Below, one piece after another: positions 1-11,586 of a stretch of 64,000 nt of DNA (positions are counted from its first letter, which is position 1; every line of letters begins with the position of its first letter). Under the pieces are notes generated by a model that saw only the letters and a program-made list of their open reading frames with translations, was not told the origin of the DNA and did no database searches. The position numbers were made by a program, and so were the translations under genes. The stretch lies in assembly GCA_013399875.1 (NCBI GenBank), contig VXAZ01004023.1, positions 1,673,422 to 1,737,421 of the forward strand. Reading direction: 5' to 3'. The DNA is from Gymnorhina tibicen. Taxonomy: Eukaryota; Chordata; Aves; Passeriformes; Artamidae.

Positions 1-2590
1 GAGGGTTGGATCAAATGCATACGGTCTTATCCTTGCTGTAGCAGATTCATCAATCCTAGTCAAGACTGTTTCAGACTTGAGACTAGTTTTACTCCTATTT
101 TGTGAAGAACAGTGCAAACTCACCTCCTTTTCCTAACCCATGACCAACAGAAAGTCTGTCTCAGTGCAAAACATACAAACATACCAGCTCCTATGATGTT
201 TCATTACTCCTGCCTGGGAGAAGAACCTTTTGTTATCACCATCATAATCAGAATAGGAAAAGCAGGGCCATGTTCAGGTAACTTTAGACTATGCTGAACC
301 AAAGGTGAATTATCTGTTTTTCTCTCCAAAGAAAAAGGTCAAAACTAGGACAATTCATTAGCTAGGGGTGACTGAATTTTTTCAATTAGTTTTTTTCATA
401 CGGAAGAGTATAATTTTTTATTAGAATGGACAATCACAGGGAATATTTGTTTGTGATTGAAATTTGGAAAGTTTTACTGGAAAAGTCCAGATCCTGTAAG
501 CTAAGAGGTTTTGAAGGTTTGGGATTTGTGAAAGAAGCTGTACCAAACAAATTTTTTTTTGGTAGTTAATACAGTAACTTTCCTACTAGACCTGAATTTC
601 CACTGAGTTCTTAGGCAACTACAAGACAGCTGCATGGCAAGCTGCAAACCTCCTTAATGCTGCTTCTTTGGGAGAACACAGTGGTTTAGGGAAAAGCCTG
701 AATCATAGGAAGGTCTACCATGGGAGGTGATGGGAGAAGGGGCGTGAAAGAGAATGGAGGGGGAAAGAAAGGGAAGAGAGGGTAGGATATGCCTGTATTC
801 CTGAACTGTTCAAGTCATCCCAGTTTTCCCCTGCAGCACTGCTTGCAGGAGACTGAAAAAAGAGACTTTACATCTTAACTTGGCTCACAAGATCTGTGCA
901 TGAGCTGATGTGAATCTGGGGACAGGAATCTGGTCCCAAAACTTGCATGCCTTTCATCAGCATGATGTGATTTTATTGTTCTTATGTCTTTGAGTTTTAC
1001 AGGATTTATGGGTTTAAATCAAACAATTAACAACAGAATGTGGTTTCTATTTGTGGTTTTATCCCAACATTGATTGCGAAATGTTATAGTGACACCATGC
1101 CTTGTCCTTGTTCATCCCAATTATTGCTGCAGATGTACATCTGAACACAATCAGCTTATAAAGCTCTGTTGTTCATCTGTCTAAAACTAAAGACCAGAAA
1201 ACAGTCCCTAAAGTGTTTAAGATTTTAAAAAACAACAACCAAACAAAAAAGTCAGGAATGTAAAGGGAGAGACAGAAAGCACTGAGACAGATTTCTTTTT
1301 AAATTCAGTCCAGATTGGTGTTGCCCAAAAGCTGTTTCCAATAGCTCGTAGCTCTACTGTCGCCTTTGTGATAACAGTTGGTGGCCTCAGTCACACCATC
1401 ACACCATCAGCATGTTTTTTTCTGCAAGAAGCCTCCCTTTCACTCACAGGAAGATCACAGGGAGCCTCAGCAGGAGGGCCCTGGGCCACACAACAGCTCC
1501 ACTAGGCTCTTCCACCCAACAGAGGTGCCCAAGAGAGAAGCTACTCCCTGATGGTAGGCTGGGAGAGTGGATCCTTGGGCTATGGGGAGAGAGGATGTGT
1601 GGAGGAATGCAGATATTTGCATTCTACTCCCTGACAACTCATTCAGAGTCAAAGTCCCATGCTATTCTGCCATGCAGGCACAGATGAGTGCTCAGCCTGT
1701 GGTAGGCTGCCTTTTCCCTGGGCTCTCAGGCACTGTGCTTGGCCACATACTATCCAGTCCACCCCGTTACCTAATTTTGTGGGCCTGCAGTCATCACAGA
1801 AGGCACGCAGCAATATGAAAGACTGAAAAGTGAATTAATATTAAAATAGCAGCAAGCCCTTATTTTAATTAGCTCTTCTTGTGACTGAATTTTTGTTTCA
1901 AGCTTTCACAAACAAATTATGTTTCGCAAGGGAGCTCTCAAGCAAAAATGTGGCAGTGTACTTCTAGCAAATAACACAGATCAATACTCATCTTTTTCCA
2001 GACTCAGATTGATTAATATCCATGACATACTAACTGCAAAATGATCACAGTACAATTAATCCTCCCTGTGCAACTGAAATAACCCATTAACTGAAGCAAA
2101 AATACAGTGTGCCAACACTGAGCAAAAGCTTAGCAAGATGAAAACTGCTGAGCTTGGGTTTGAATCTGACTGTCAACCCTAAACTTAGCAAGACAGTAAA
2201 CAACCTGGATGATCCAATTGCATTGTGTAATCTCACCGAGCCCAGCACAGTCCTGGGGCTGATTTTGGGGCTGCAATGGTAGCATTTAATCTTTATCATG
2301 CCAAGGTTTCCTTGCCTACTCCAGGGAGAGACAACTGCTCCGGGGGTTTTCTGATTCTCAATAAAGGTGTGAGAAATTCACCTTTCCGGGGGGCAAACTA
2401 TTCAGTATTTGATATGGGTTAAAATATCCTGAAAGTGAAATATTTTCAGTTAAATTAGTTGCTTTAGTGTTGTATTCTTATTTGCTGAAGGAAGGAATGC
2501 TGCTCTTCAAATCAACAGAATATAATACGACTCCAGAGTCCTAATGCCATATCCTGGGAAGGAAGACTGAAAGAAAATCATGGAATAACA
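1..2590. other. Unique A+T-rich DNA without recognised gene
   Basis: I see no coding region or known repeat here. Open frames are all shorter than about 95 codons, lie in unrelated frames and resemble nothing I know. The only compositional feature is a purine-rich run of G and A at about 720-786. Ordinary intergenic or intronic DNA is the best description. Confidence 0.6.
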
Positions 2591-2591
2591 G

Positions 2592-2888
2592 AGTCAAAGA
2601 ATCAAAGAATCATAGAATAGCTTAGGTTGGAAAGGACCTCTAAAGGCAGTCTAGACCAACCTCGCTGCCATGGGCAGGGAATTCTTCAGCTTGATCAGGT
2701 TGCTCAGAATCCCATCCAACCTAGCCTTGAATTTTTCCAGGGATGGGGCATCTACCGCCTCTTTGGGTAACTTGTGCCAGTATTCCACCGCCCTCATCAC
2801 AAAAAAATGTCTTCCTTATATTTAGCCTGAATCTACCCTTTTTCGGTTTAAAACTATTATCCCCTGTCCTATCAAAATCATATCCAGC
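2592..2888 (-). mobile_element. CR1 LINE 3' fragment, minus strand
   Basis: The left end reads as the reverse complement of a CR1 3' terminus: AATCAAAGAATCATAGAATA, followed by the TTGGAAAGGACCTCTAAA block. The sequence then follows the usual CR1 3' region (ACCAACCTCGCTGCCATGGG, GCCTTGAATTTTTCCAGGGA) and fades after CCCCTGTCCTATCA near 2875. It is therefore a 5'-truncated non-LTR retrotransposon of about 300 bp, inserted in minus orientation. It carries only the ORF2 tail and 3' UTR and cannot move by itself. The family is certain from the 3' octamer repeats and flanking blocks; the subfamily is not determined. Confidence 0.9.
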
Positions 2889-3230
2889 AGGACAGACACA
2901 GAGAAGAAAATGGTTGTCACATTTTGCCTTCCTCAGTCAGCCAGACAACCTTTGGAAAATGTGGGTATCAGTATCTGGTGAATGACAGGGGCTTTCAGAG
3001 AACAAATTCCCCCGAGCACCCAGTCACACTGCCCAGGTCTGGCCCAGCTGCAGCAGTGAGGCGCAGCTGCTGCTGCAGAGACACCCTGCTTGCTTCAAGA
3101 AGCTGGATGCCCACAGGTGCCCCAGTCAAAGAGAGTGTCATTGTCAGCTACAGACCAACAGCTAAGATTGCTGGACTCATCAATGACACAGATGTTGGCA
3201 GATTGTAATGATACTATTACAGATAATGAA
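2889..3230. other. Spacer between two CR1 copies
   Basis: About 340 bp separates two minus-strand CR1 copies. Its middle (about 2990-3120) is richer in G+C than the surroundings and contains CAGCTGC-type direct repeats. The open frames crossing it have no recognisable product. I see no repeat family here. Confidence 0.45.
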
Positions 3231-3884
3231 GATCATAGCATGGCTTGTGTTGGAAAGAACCTTAGAGATCAGCTAGTTCCAACCCCCCTGCTGTGGGCAG
3301 GGACACCTCCCACTAGACCATGTTGCTCAAAGCCCCATCCAGCCTGGAGCCCACAGCTTCTCTGGGCCACCTGTTCCAGTGCCTCACCACCCTTACAGTG
3401 AAGAATTTATTCCTAATATGTAATCTAAACCTACCCTCTTCCAGTTTAAAGCCATTACCCCTTGTTCTACCACTCATGCCTTTGTCAAAAGTCCATTTCC
3501 AGCCTTCTTGTAGGTCCTCTTCGAGTAATTAAATGTTGCTGTAAGGTCTCCCGGGAGCCTTCTCTTCTCCAGGCTGAACAACCCCAGCTCTCTCAGCCTG
3601 TCTTCACAGGAGAGCTCTTCCAACCCTCTGAGCATCTTTGTAAGCCTCCTCTGGACACACTTTAACGCATCCACATCCTTCTCCTGTTGGGGCCCCAGAA
3701 CTGTACACAGCACTCCAGGTGGGGTCTCGCAAGGGCAGAGCAGAGGGGCAGAATCCCCTCCCTTGCCCTGTTGGCCACGCTGCTTTGGATGCAGCCCAGG
3801 ATGCCAGTGGCTTTCTGAGCTGTGAGGGCACATTGCCGGGTCATGTCAAGCTTCTTCATCAAGAAACACCCCCAAGTCCTTCTG
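3231..3884 (-). mobile_element. CR1 LINE, minus strand, with ORF2 C-terminal remnant
   Basis: The CR1 3' terminus is at the left (GATCATAGCATGG, then TTGGAAAGAACCTTAGAGAT). The element runs leftward on the minus strand from about 3884. Between about 3833 and 3474 the minus strand encodes a readable C-terminal part of CR1 ORF2, including the blocks [16 protein letters not shown] and [14 protein letters not shown] that are typical of the region after the reverse-transcriptase domain. The reverse-transcriptase core and endonuclease are absent because of 5' truncation. Frames shift within the copy, so it is a dead fragment. It lies in the same orientation as the neighbouring copy at 2592-2888 but begins again from its own 3' end, so the two are separate insertions. 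Confidence 0.92.
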
Positions 3885-6800
3885 GTAATAATAGCAGTAG
3901 AGAGGTTACAAAGTGCAATATTTTCACAAGGATATAACTGGGAACAGATGACCACAGTTCAGGCCAGTGTGACTCAGAGTTGAAGTGTTCCTTATTTCGC
4001 CTGTAACCATCTTAGGTCATCAAAGCTGCTCTGGGAAGAACAGTATAACTATGACTGCCCATCACCATAGGAACCATAAGGTCTTGACAACTGTGATGTC
4101 TCTATTTGCAGCTATGGGTTGGTCAGTGAGAGAAGATGCAAAACCAAAAGCTTAAAGATTGAAAGCTCTGAGTTCTCACTGTCTGGGAGCTAAGTCCTAC
4201 GCTGAGAAAACAAAAGAATCATGAGAAACTCTCAAACCTGACCTCAGAAGTGTGGTATTCAGCATCCCTCCCAATACTGACTGCCAAGACTCTTAGTTTC
4301 ACTCTGGTGGGGGTAGTAATCAATGGCAAAAAACAGGGAAAGTGTCAAGGTGAGGGAAATACTAACATCTCCAGGTACTGAATTTCAGCTGCTTTCTGAG
4401 CCAAACACAAACTCTGCATTAGCATTGTGAGCAGAACCACAAGCAAAGAATTACAAAAACCTGGTGCAACTGTAATAAAAGAAGGAAAACTGCTTCCAAA
4501 CCCATAGAAGTCAGAGGGGATTTCATTCACAGTATATCTTTTAGAAGATAAAAAGCTATTTTGACCATGTTTTAATATGTTTATCAAAGGAAAGATACAA
4601 ATCCAACAATAACAACCCAAATTTCTCACAGATGGAAAATGGGAATCAAAGGGTTTTGCACAGAAATCTGTTGAAGTCAGGTTCTGTTTAGACAGTAATT
4701 CCTGCAAAGAATCAAACCACTTTCCTCTCCAGTTTTAATTTGGATTGAGCTCTAGACATTGGAAGCCATCTGTCCTCAAAAATCCAATGCAGACAGAAAA
4801 CAATCCTGACTGACTTGAACCACAAATACATGGCTATTTCAGTATGCATCAACAAAAAAAGGCATTGAGGTCAAATCATCCCAAGAGAGTTTCACCATTA
4901 AATGACTATACAACTGTTTAGATATTTGTAAGAGTGTGTCTGACAAAGTACAGATGCAGTTAAAATGTAAGGTTGAGTAAAGTCATATTTTATGTCAAAA
5001 CTTATCTGTTTCTGCCCAGCAGGGTGTGCAAAGGAGCAAGGGAGGCTCCACTTCCACTGATTCAGGAACAGTTGTGATCAGTTAAGCAACAGGGTCCATG
5101 CCTCGACATCTTTCAGGTAGGGAAACAGCAGCTGCATTAACGCAGAGAAATAGTCTTTTTGTCTGTCTTCTCAGAAAGAAGTGAGTCTGGGGCAGAAATT
5201 AATCACCCTGATCCTACTAACAGACTAAAGAGCAACACCTGGAGGTGAGGGGGCCAGGCACTGGCTAACGGGGCTTGGGCAGCACCTGCCTGCAGAAAGG
5301 CAGACCCTGTGGCTGATCCCTGGTGCCAGACACCACACTAGGGCTCACCCATAGGAAGGCTCTTCCCACACAAACCCCACAGAGGTATCATAGTTTCCCG
5401 TTTTTCAATTGTACACCAATATTTTACAAAAATTTGGGGGAATGCTATTCATTTTTGGTGTTGTGAATATTTTATTTATGCTTAATTGACTTGAGAGTAA
5501 TTTCAAGGCAATAAAAGAGAAGGAAAGGCTAAAGCTCTGGACAAGTGTCCTATCTTGCCAGCATGCTCCTCAGAGTATCCAGAGGGAAGCAACGCAGAGC
5601 CCCACAGAACCTGGCACTGAGGTACACGTCCTCTGATGGCCAGTGACAGCCCCATCAGGTTCTTCAGCCTTCACTAGCATGCTAGAGAGTCATTGACACC
5701 CATAAGCTCTCCAAGGCATTGCTCACAATGATACTGTTTGTAAAAATCTGTATTTTCCACCAAGAGAAAAACAGAGTTTGTCTTCTTAATACTCTGAAGA
5801 ACAGCATATGAGTAGAAAACAGCAACTGGCACAAGGAACAGAAGCTGAAAGGTATGCAGGGGATTGAGTAGAGCGAGATGAAGTTGCTCAGTCAGGGCAA
5901 AGCCAACAAACTGCCTGGAAGAGCCTGAACAGTCACTCTGGATGGAGGTGAACACTGCAGTCCCCACTTCTCCAAACTGCTGCTAGGACAGAAAGAAAGT
6001 ACCTTGATGACGATAATCGAAGTCTGATCCCATGGAGCCCAAGGAACTTCCAGCCAAAGTCTTGAAAATAATCTTATGGGAACTCTTCAAGTAGTATAAC
6101 AAGCAAAGCAAGTGATAAAATGCAGACGCAGATCCCAGCTCTCTTCTCTTCATCAATTGTCTACTAATGAAAAATAAATAGAGAAAAATATTTTTTAAAT
6201 TATTTCATTTGCAAGTAGACTTAATTTTTGGCTTCAAGCCAGCTTTTTTTTTCCCAAAGGAGGTACTACAGGTGCCACAATCTAGACATACCACACTCCT
6301 ATTTTTTGTTTTCAAAATGTCAGAACGCATTTAACTCTGCAAATATAGCTCTCAAGATGACAAGTCATCAACATTAAGCTTTCCAGCATATAACAAGTAG
6401 TATATGGTCTATTAATGTGTATATACAGGGGGGAATTAATGGGCTAAGCACAGCCTCACTTCTTACCAAAACCTCCTGTCACTTAAAAGAGGGTGAGATA
6501 TTCTCTGGGAACAGGACCCTGTCACTCCAGTGCCTATCTCCCACCTTCCATTGCCCAACTAGTGGCCTGTGCCACACTTAAATGAACACTAGTACTAGGA
6601 TAGGAAATGTGAATATCAAGCACTATCAGAAAGCAAACAATGCCACCAATGGGAGACCGTCCTTATTTTCTCACAGTCCACCTGGCCGGAGTCTTGCAGT
6701 GTGTGAGACACAAACAATCAGCATCCCTGATGACAACTTCCCCAGGTATCCCAGGGAGATCCAATTGAATGCTCAGCTGATACAAGACATAAATAAGCTA

Positions 6801-7600
6801 GGCTTGTTCAACAAACTAAAATATTTTAATTTTTAAAAAAACCTGTTATTTTTTAAATCTATACTTTTTCATTGAAAATAATTTCTGAAAACTTGCTGAA
6901 TAAGGTACTGGTTTTCTGGGATTTTGTGAGGGGGGACAAAAAAAGAAGAGGGAGAGAGAAAAGAGACGCATTGAATATGGGGCTGGAGAGGAAAGTCATG
7001 AGAGAAAAGCACTGCTGGGAGCTGCCAGATTTGTTGAAACCTCTGCTAGCTTGCCAGATGAATCAGACCACAGAATATTGAATTAGTAAGATTTATGACT
7101 GGGAATTTGAGGAAGTTACCTGTGATACAAAACACGCTGTGTGAATGAGATCTCCTCTGTTCTATCGACAGAAGCGTATAATGAGCTGGGAGCCGGGTGC
7201 CCCCTGCATTGCCTTTCTGGAGGTGTTCTCTTTGACTGACTGCAGAGCTGGAGCCAGTCAGCCACAGGGAAAACAAAGGCAGCACACTCCCAGGAGCTAC
7301 ACAGCAGTCTTCTGCGTGAAACTTTCTGAAACTTAGGAAGTTGAAAAGGGAGGAGGAGGAGAAGTAAAACAAATATAAACTTTCCTTCTCCCCTTCCATC
7401 ATTAAACTGACATACGTGCGTACACACATGCAGAGGAGCCTCAGAGTCATTCAAGCACCTGGGAGGGCTGGAGCAAAGGTCACAGACTCTGCATTTATTT
7501 ACTCAGCATCTGCTGGGTAAGAAATACAAAAAATGCTCCACTGGCATCTGGCAGCATGAAGAGCTGTTGGGCTACGGCTTTCATAGAGGTTTCCAAAACA
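3885..7600. other. Unique DNA, no gene recognised
   Basis: A+T-rich sequence with short T and A runs (for example near 6241) and purine-rich patches at about 6926-6969 and 7336-7362. The longest open stretches are minus-strand frames at 4345-4707, 5674-5967 and 7046-7454. None has a recognisable domain or splice context that convinces me. No known repeat is seen. Confidence 0.5.
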
Positions 7601-7619
7601 CTGGAGCACCATATACTAC

Positions 7620-7700
7620 TCCCTTCTCCGGGAGGGGGCGGTGCTCTAAAATGTGCCGACTGGGATGATTGGTTGCCCTAAAAAGCTGATCAAAAATTCC
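7620..7700. promoter_or_regulatory. GC-box plus inverted CCAAT cluster (weak promoter-like patch)
   Basis: A GGGGGCGG box at 7634-7641 is followed about 25 bp later by GATTGG, an inverted CCAAT core, at about 7667-7672. Such pairs occur in TATA-less vertebrate promoters. There is no CpG island, no clear first exon and no downstream coding sequence, so this may be chance. Confidence 0.12.
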
Positions 7701-10700
7701 TCATACACAGGGCAATCCACAGGCAGCACGAAGGTATCACAGCTGTCTCTATAGAGCCTTTTCCATAGCCATTTCTCTCATGGGCAGGTGCCACACCCAA
7801 AGCAGATCACAGGGCTCCTCTGCCACCCTCTGAGCAGCCCCACAGAAGGGACGAGCACAAGGAGCCCACTGGGCTGCAGATTCTGTACTGCATCCTGCAC
7901 TTAGCAAGCAGTGCGGCTTGGCCGATAATATACTGTGGGTTTCATCACTCAAATCAATCTACAGCAGTGTAATTACTATCTCCATCTTATGGACGGGGTT
8001 TTCATTGCTAGACACAGGGATTGAACAGGGACAAAAAGCTCCATCTTGTTTGCACCAGCACTTGTGCCATCTTTAAATTACACAGTTGCAGAGGAGAGAG
8101 TAGGCTCCCTGAGTTCACAACTGCACGTGCAGGATGCAGAGGGCTACCTACTTGCTTTACAATGCAAGCAGAAGCCACTGAGGTGCTTCCACAGATTTAT
8201 AGTGACATAGTTGCATTCAAGGGGTGCATGGGATCTGACAGCCTGCTGATACCTTTCATCTTAACTTCAGCAACCTCTCCTTGCAAATGTGTGTAACTGT
8301 AAAACTGTTTACTCAAACACTCAAGTGTTACAGCTACCAGCTAGAATGCACCTGAATGTTTCATATAAGAATAAAATAAATCCAATTTTCCCTTGGAAAT
8401 TATATTTCTGTTACAGAACCTTTGCAAAAAAATGCTTAGCAAGTATCTGTGAAATTGTCTTTTATAATGTGACAAATATAATGACACTGTGTTTCTCTTT
8501 GGGCAAAGGCACAATGCTAACACTGAGCAAATACTAACAATGCACAGATGTGAATGGTGCTGTGAACATCCATGCTGTCCCTTACAAAAAAAACCCCACA
8601 TGAAATACTGTATCTTCATAAATCTTATGGGTTTTATGCATTGCTGACATTGGAAAAACAACAACATATTGAGTGGTGCATTTTGAGACAGAATGAGTTT
8701 AGTCAGTCTACCTAACTTAGCTGAACTTCACCGTATGCTGATCTGAAGGCCAGTATCTATCACCCCCACTTTACGACGTGCATTACTGCCAGCATAACAA
8801 GGCAGGCAAAAAGGAGGAAATGTGTTTTAACCACAAAGTGAGAGATGTTTTCCTGATTTATTAATTCTTGTGCTGCATTCAACATATTTTTCTACAAGGA
8901 AAGTCACACGCTCTTCTTTCTTTTTAAAATAAAAAATTTGTTCCATTGTTTCTGTTGTTCCAGGAAGGTGTAAATACATTGTACCCTACTATTTTATGTT
9001 TTAAAAAGGTGACCTATACTTTCCATTTCAAATGCGGTTTCTTTAATGAAAATATTGTAATGTCAGTCCATGCAAAGCAAATGCATATTAATATGCGTTT
9101 ACATCTGTCTCATATTAATATTCATGCCTGAATCCACATCCCTACACAAAGCCAATTTTCTGACCATCTGTGTGATGGCTGGTGGATGCAATGAATAAAT
9201 TTTATTTGTGAGGGGAGTGATAAATCATGTATCTTCCATTTTTCACCCACAATCTCTCCTCTTAGGTTCTAAAATGTTTTCATTGTGGTTGAGAATTGTT
9301 AAGATACCAAACTGATTAACCCCTTAGCACATCAAGTAGCTTCATTTGTCAGGTGAAAGTTCTCAAAAATCATGCAAGGCACAATGTGACTGAGAAAGTG
9401 GAACTGCAGTTTTAGCAGGTTTAATTATTTACTTTCTTCTTGAATTATTCCTGTCTCAAAATCACAGTTATAGTAGAGACCAATTTTCTCATACTGATGT
9501 TGAGGAGTAGCTTAGTCTGCAGTTGCAGGGGGCTTGTCTTTGGAGTTAAACACTATTCAGAGGAAGACAATTGTAACCAGAACTCCAGCAAAAACTGTTT
9601 CACATGGCTTTATTAGTTTTAAGTAACTGGCTGGTTACCAGCCAAAAAAACCTGATTGCTAAAGCACCAACTCAACATCAGCTTCTGAGTTTCCAGAATA
9701 CAAACTGACTCTGACTTTCTCTGCAAAAACAAGTCTGTTTCTAAATTCCCAAAGGATAAATTTTGACCTCAGTCACACCAATGTCCACCCAGAGTAACTT
9801 TTCTGGTAGTGAGAATAGCTTTTTACCAGAGGGTTGTCCTCAGACTGTTCATAGTGTAAATGTAATACATCTGCACAAAGCCAAGTGCAATAACTCTCAG
9901 TTGTAGAGTGTAGATAAAAAAGACTAAGCTCTCATCAGAGCTTGGGGTCCAGGCAGCCACAAGCCTGGGAAGGTGATTAAAAAGTCTTGTATCCCAGCAC
10001 TCTCTACCCCTGTCCACACTTTCTGTTTAGTTGGTTGGTTTTCTGAACCAGACCCCTAAACACAGACATTTGCTCTTACTCAGAAGAACAAAGTCTGAAC
10101 AGACTCATTCCTACATCCTGCCTAAGCACGGCTGAAATGTAGTAAGATGGTACAAGAGGTACTGTGGTTTCCCCTCCCTTGGGCAAACAGACCACATCTG
10201 ACACAGAGAAGCAGCAGCACTGGGTTCATCTCTGAACGCATCGGCGCTGGGAACATACACTGAAAAAATGCTGGAGTAAGAAGTGCCAACACCAGTCACC
10301 TTAGGCATGGTTAAAGCATTTGCTTGAATAGTAAGAGATTTGAGTTTTAAGTCTTTTTCCAGTCTACAGTGCTCAAACCATGGCTGCTATCAGCCCAAGG
10401 GAACTCCCTATCCTTCAGGCTGCTAACTAGTCTTCACCTTTTACTTTTGAATCAGCTCCTCTGAAGGACATATATGCACATACAAATTTCAAATCAAAAC
10501 ATGCTTTTGCCAATACTAGAATGAATTATTTCCTCTTACATTCTGCAGTGAAGTCAGCTAGGTGAAGTTATGGTGACACTATTTGGCCTGAGATAGAAAG
10601 TTCTTTCCTTAAAGATGGACTTCGCACATTTTTGTAAATACAGGTTACGGAATCAGCAAAAGGGGGAAATTATTTTTTTCTCCATCTAATGTAGGTCAAA

Positions 10701-11480
10701 TCATGTCAGCAGCAAATAACCTACTTCTACCTTGACAATCCAGCCGTAGGTAGTTTGAAGATTATTGTGTACTGAACTGGAATCTGAAAGAGGAATTGTG
10801 AATGAGCTTCACACTTCGTCAGCATAATTGGCAAGAAATTATTTGTAGTTCAAATAAAAACATACAATTGCTAAAAAAAGAAGCTCAAATGGTACTACAT
10901 TGAGTACTACATTTCTACAATGGCAGAAAATAAGCAAGACTGTCAGTCCATCACAATTTCCAAGAAACTGGGTTTGTAAAGAAGTGCTGGCTGAAAATGT
11001 ATTTATGTCTAATATCTTTTTGTCTTAGTAAATCATGCTGTATTTACAGCCCATCATAATGGGAAAACAGGACATTTTCAGAGACTGCAAAATCCAGAGG
11101 TTTGAATCTTTATTCCTTCATTCCTTTTCATGAGACAAAGACAGGACAAAGAAGGAGGTGGCAACTTTGATCATGACCTTGCCACTCTGGGCCAGTAGTG
11201 GCCCTGAAAGATATTGCTGTTCTCATGGGCGTCAAGGGACCTATGAGAAATGAGCTAAATTTCATCAAAGTTCCCAGTGGAAAGCATCTGTATTACAGAT
11301 ACTGCTAGGAACTAATTGGTTTCCATGACTAATGAAATTCATATGGAAATATTGATAAAACACTCCCCTTAGGTTTCTGTTGAAAGTGTGTAAAATAAAG
11401 ATATTTCACATAAACATATCTAACATTTTATATTGATTTCTAGCAAGTTTAAAACATAAAATTTGAATGGATACATGTAT
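7701..11480. other. Unique DNA with one palindromic A+T cluster
   Basis: No gene or repeat is recognised. Open frames are at most about 110 codons and have no homology I can name. The exception to the otherwise plain sequence is the palindromic A+T cluster at 9069-9126, listed separately. Confidence 0.5.
9069..9126. promoter_or_regulatory. Cluster of palindromic A+T motifs, possible POU/homeodomain enhancer core
   Basis: GCATATTAATATGC at 9083-9096 is a perfect 14-bp palindrome. With the flanks AAAT and GTTT it extends to 22 bp (9079-9100) with one mismatched pair. The left side contains CATGCAAAG and AAATGCAT, close to POU octamer half-sites. A second palindrome, ATATTAATAT, lies at 9112-9121, followed by TTCATGC. 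Repeated ATGCA/TTAAT cores on both strands are typical of homeodomain or POU binding clusters. Function is inferred only from motif density; no conservation could be checked. Confidence 0.25.
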
Positions 11481-11586
11481 ATGAGCAACCTGATCTAGCT
11501 GAATATGTCCCTGCTCATTGCTGGGATGCTGGGCTAGGTGACTTTTAAAGGTCTCTTCCAACCCAAATTATACTATGTTTCTATGG
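11481..11586 (+). mobile_element. CR1 LINE 3' end, plus strand, about 105 bp
   Basis: This strongly 5'-truncated CR1 starts at GAGCAACCTGATCTAGCTGA. It contains TGACTTTTAAAGGTCTCTTCCAACCC and ends with ATTATACTATGTTTCTATG, a diverged form of the 3' octamer repeats. Only the last part of the 3' UTR is present. The 3' end points right, giving the plus orientation. Confidence 0.88.

Noticed and set aside
5674..5967. Minus-strand frame with a hydrophobic stretch that faintly recalls a receptor membrane segment
   Set aside because: One hydrophobic run in 97 codons is not enough. No receptor motifs or flanking coding sequence were found.
7046..7454. Overlapping minus-strand frames of 134 and 112 codons
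   Set aside because: The frames overlap in different phases with low-complexity serine/phenylalanine runs, and there is no recognisable domain.
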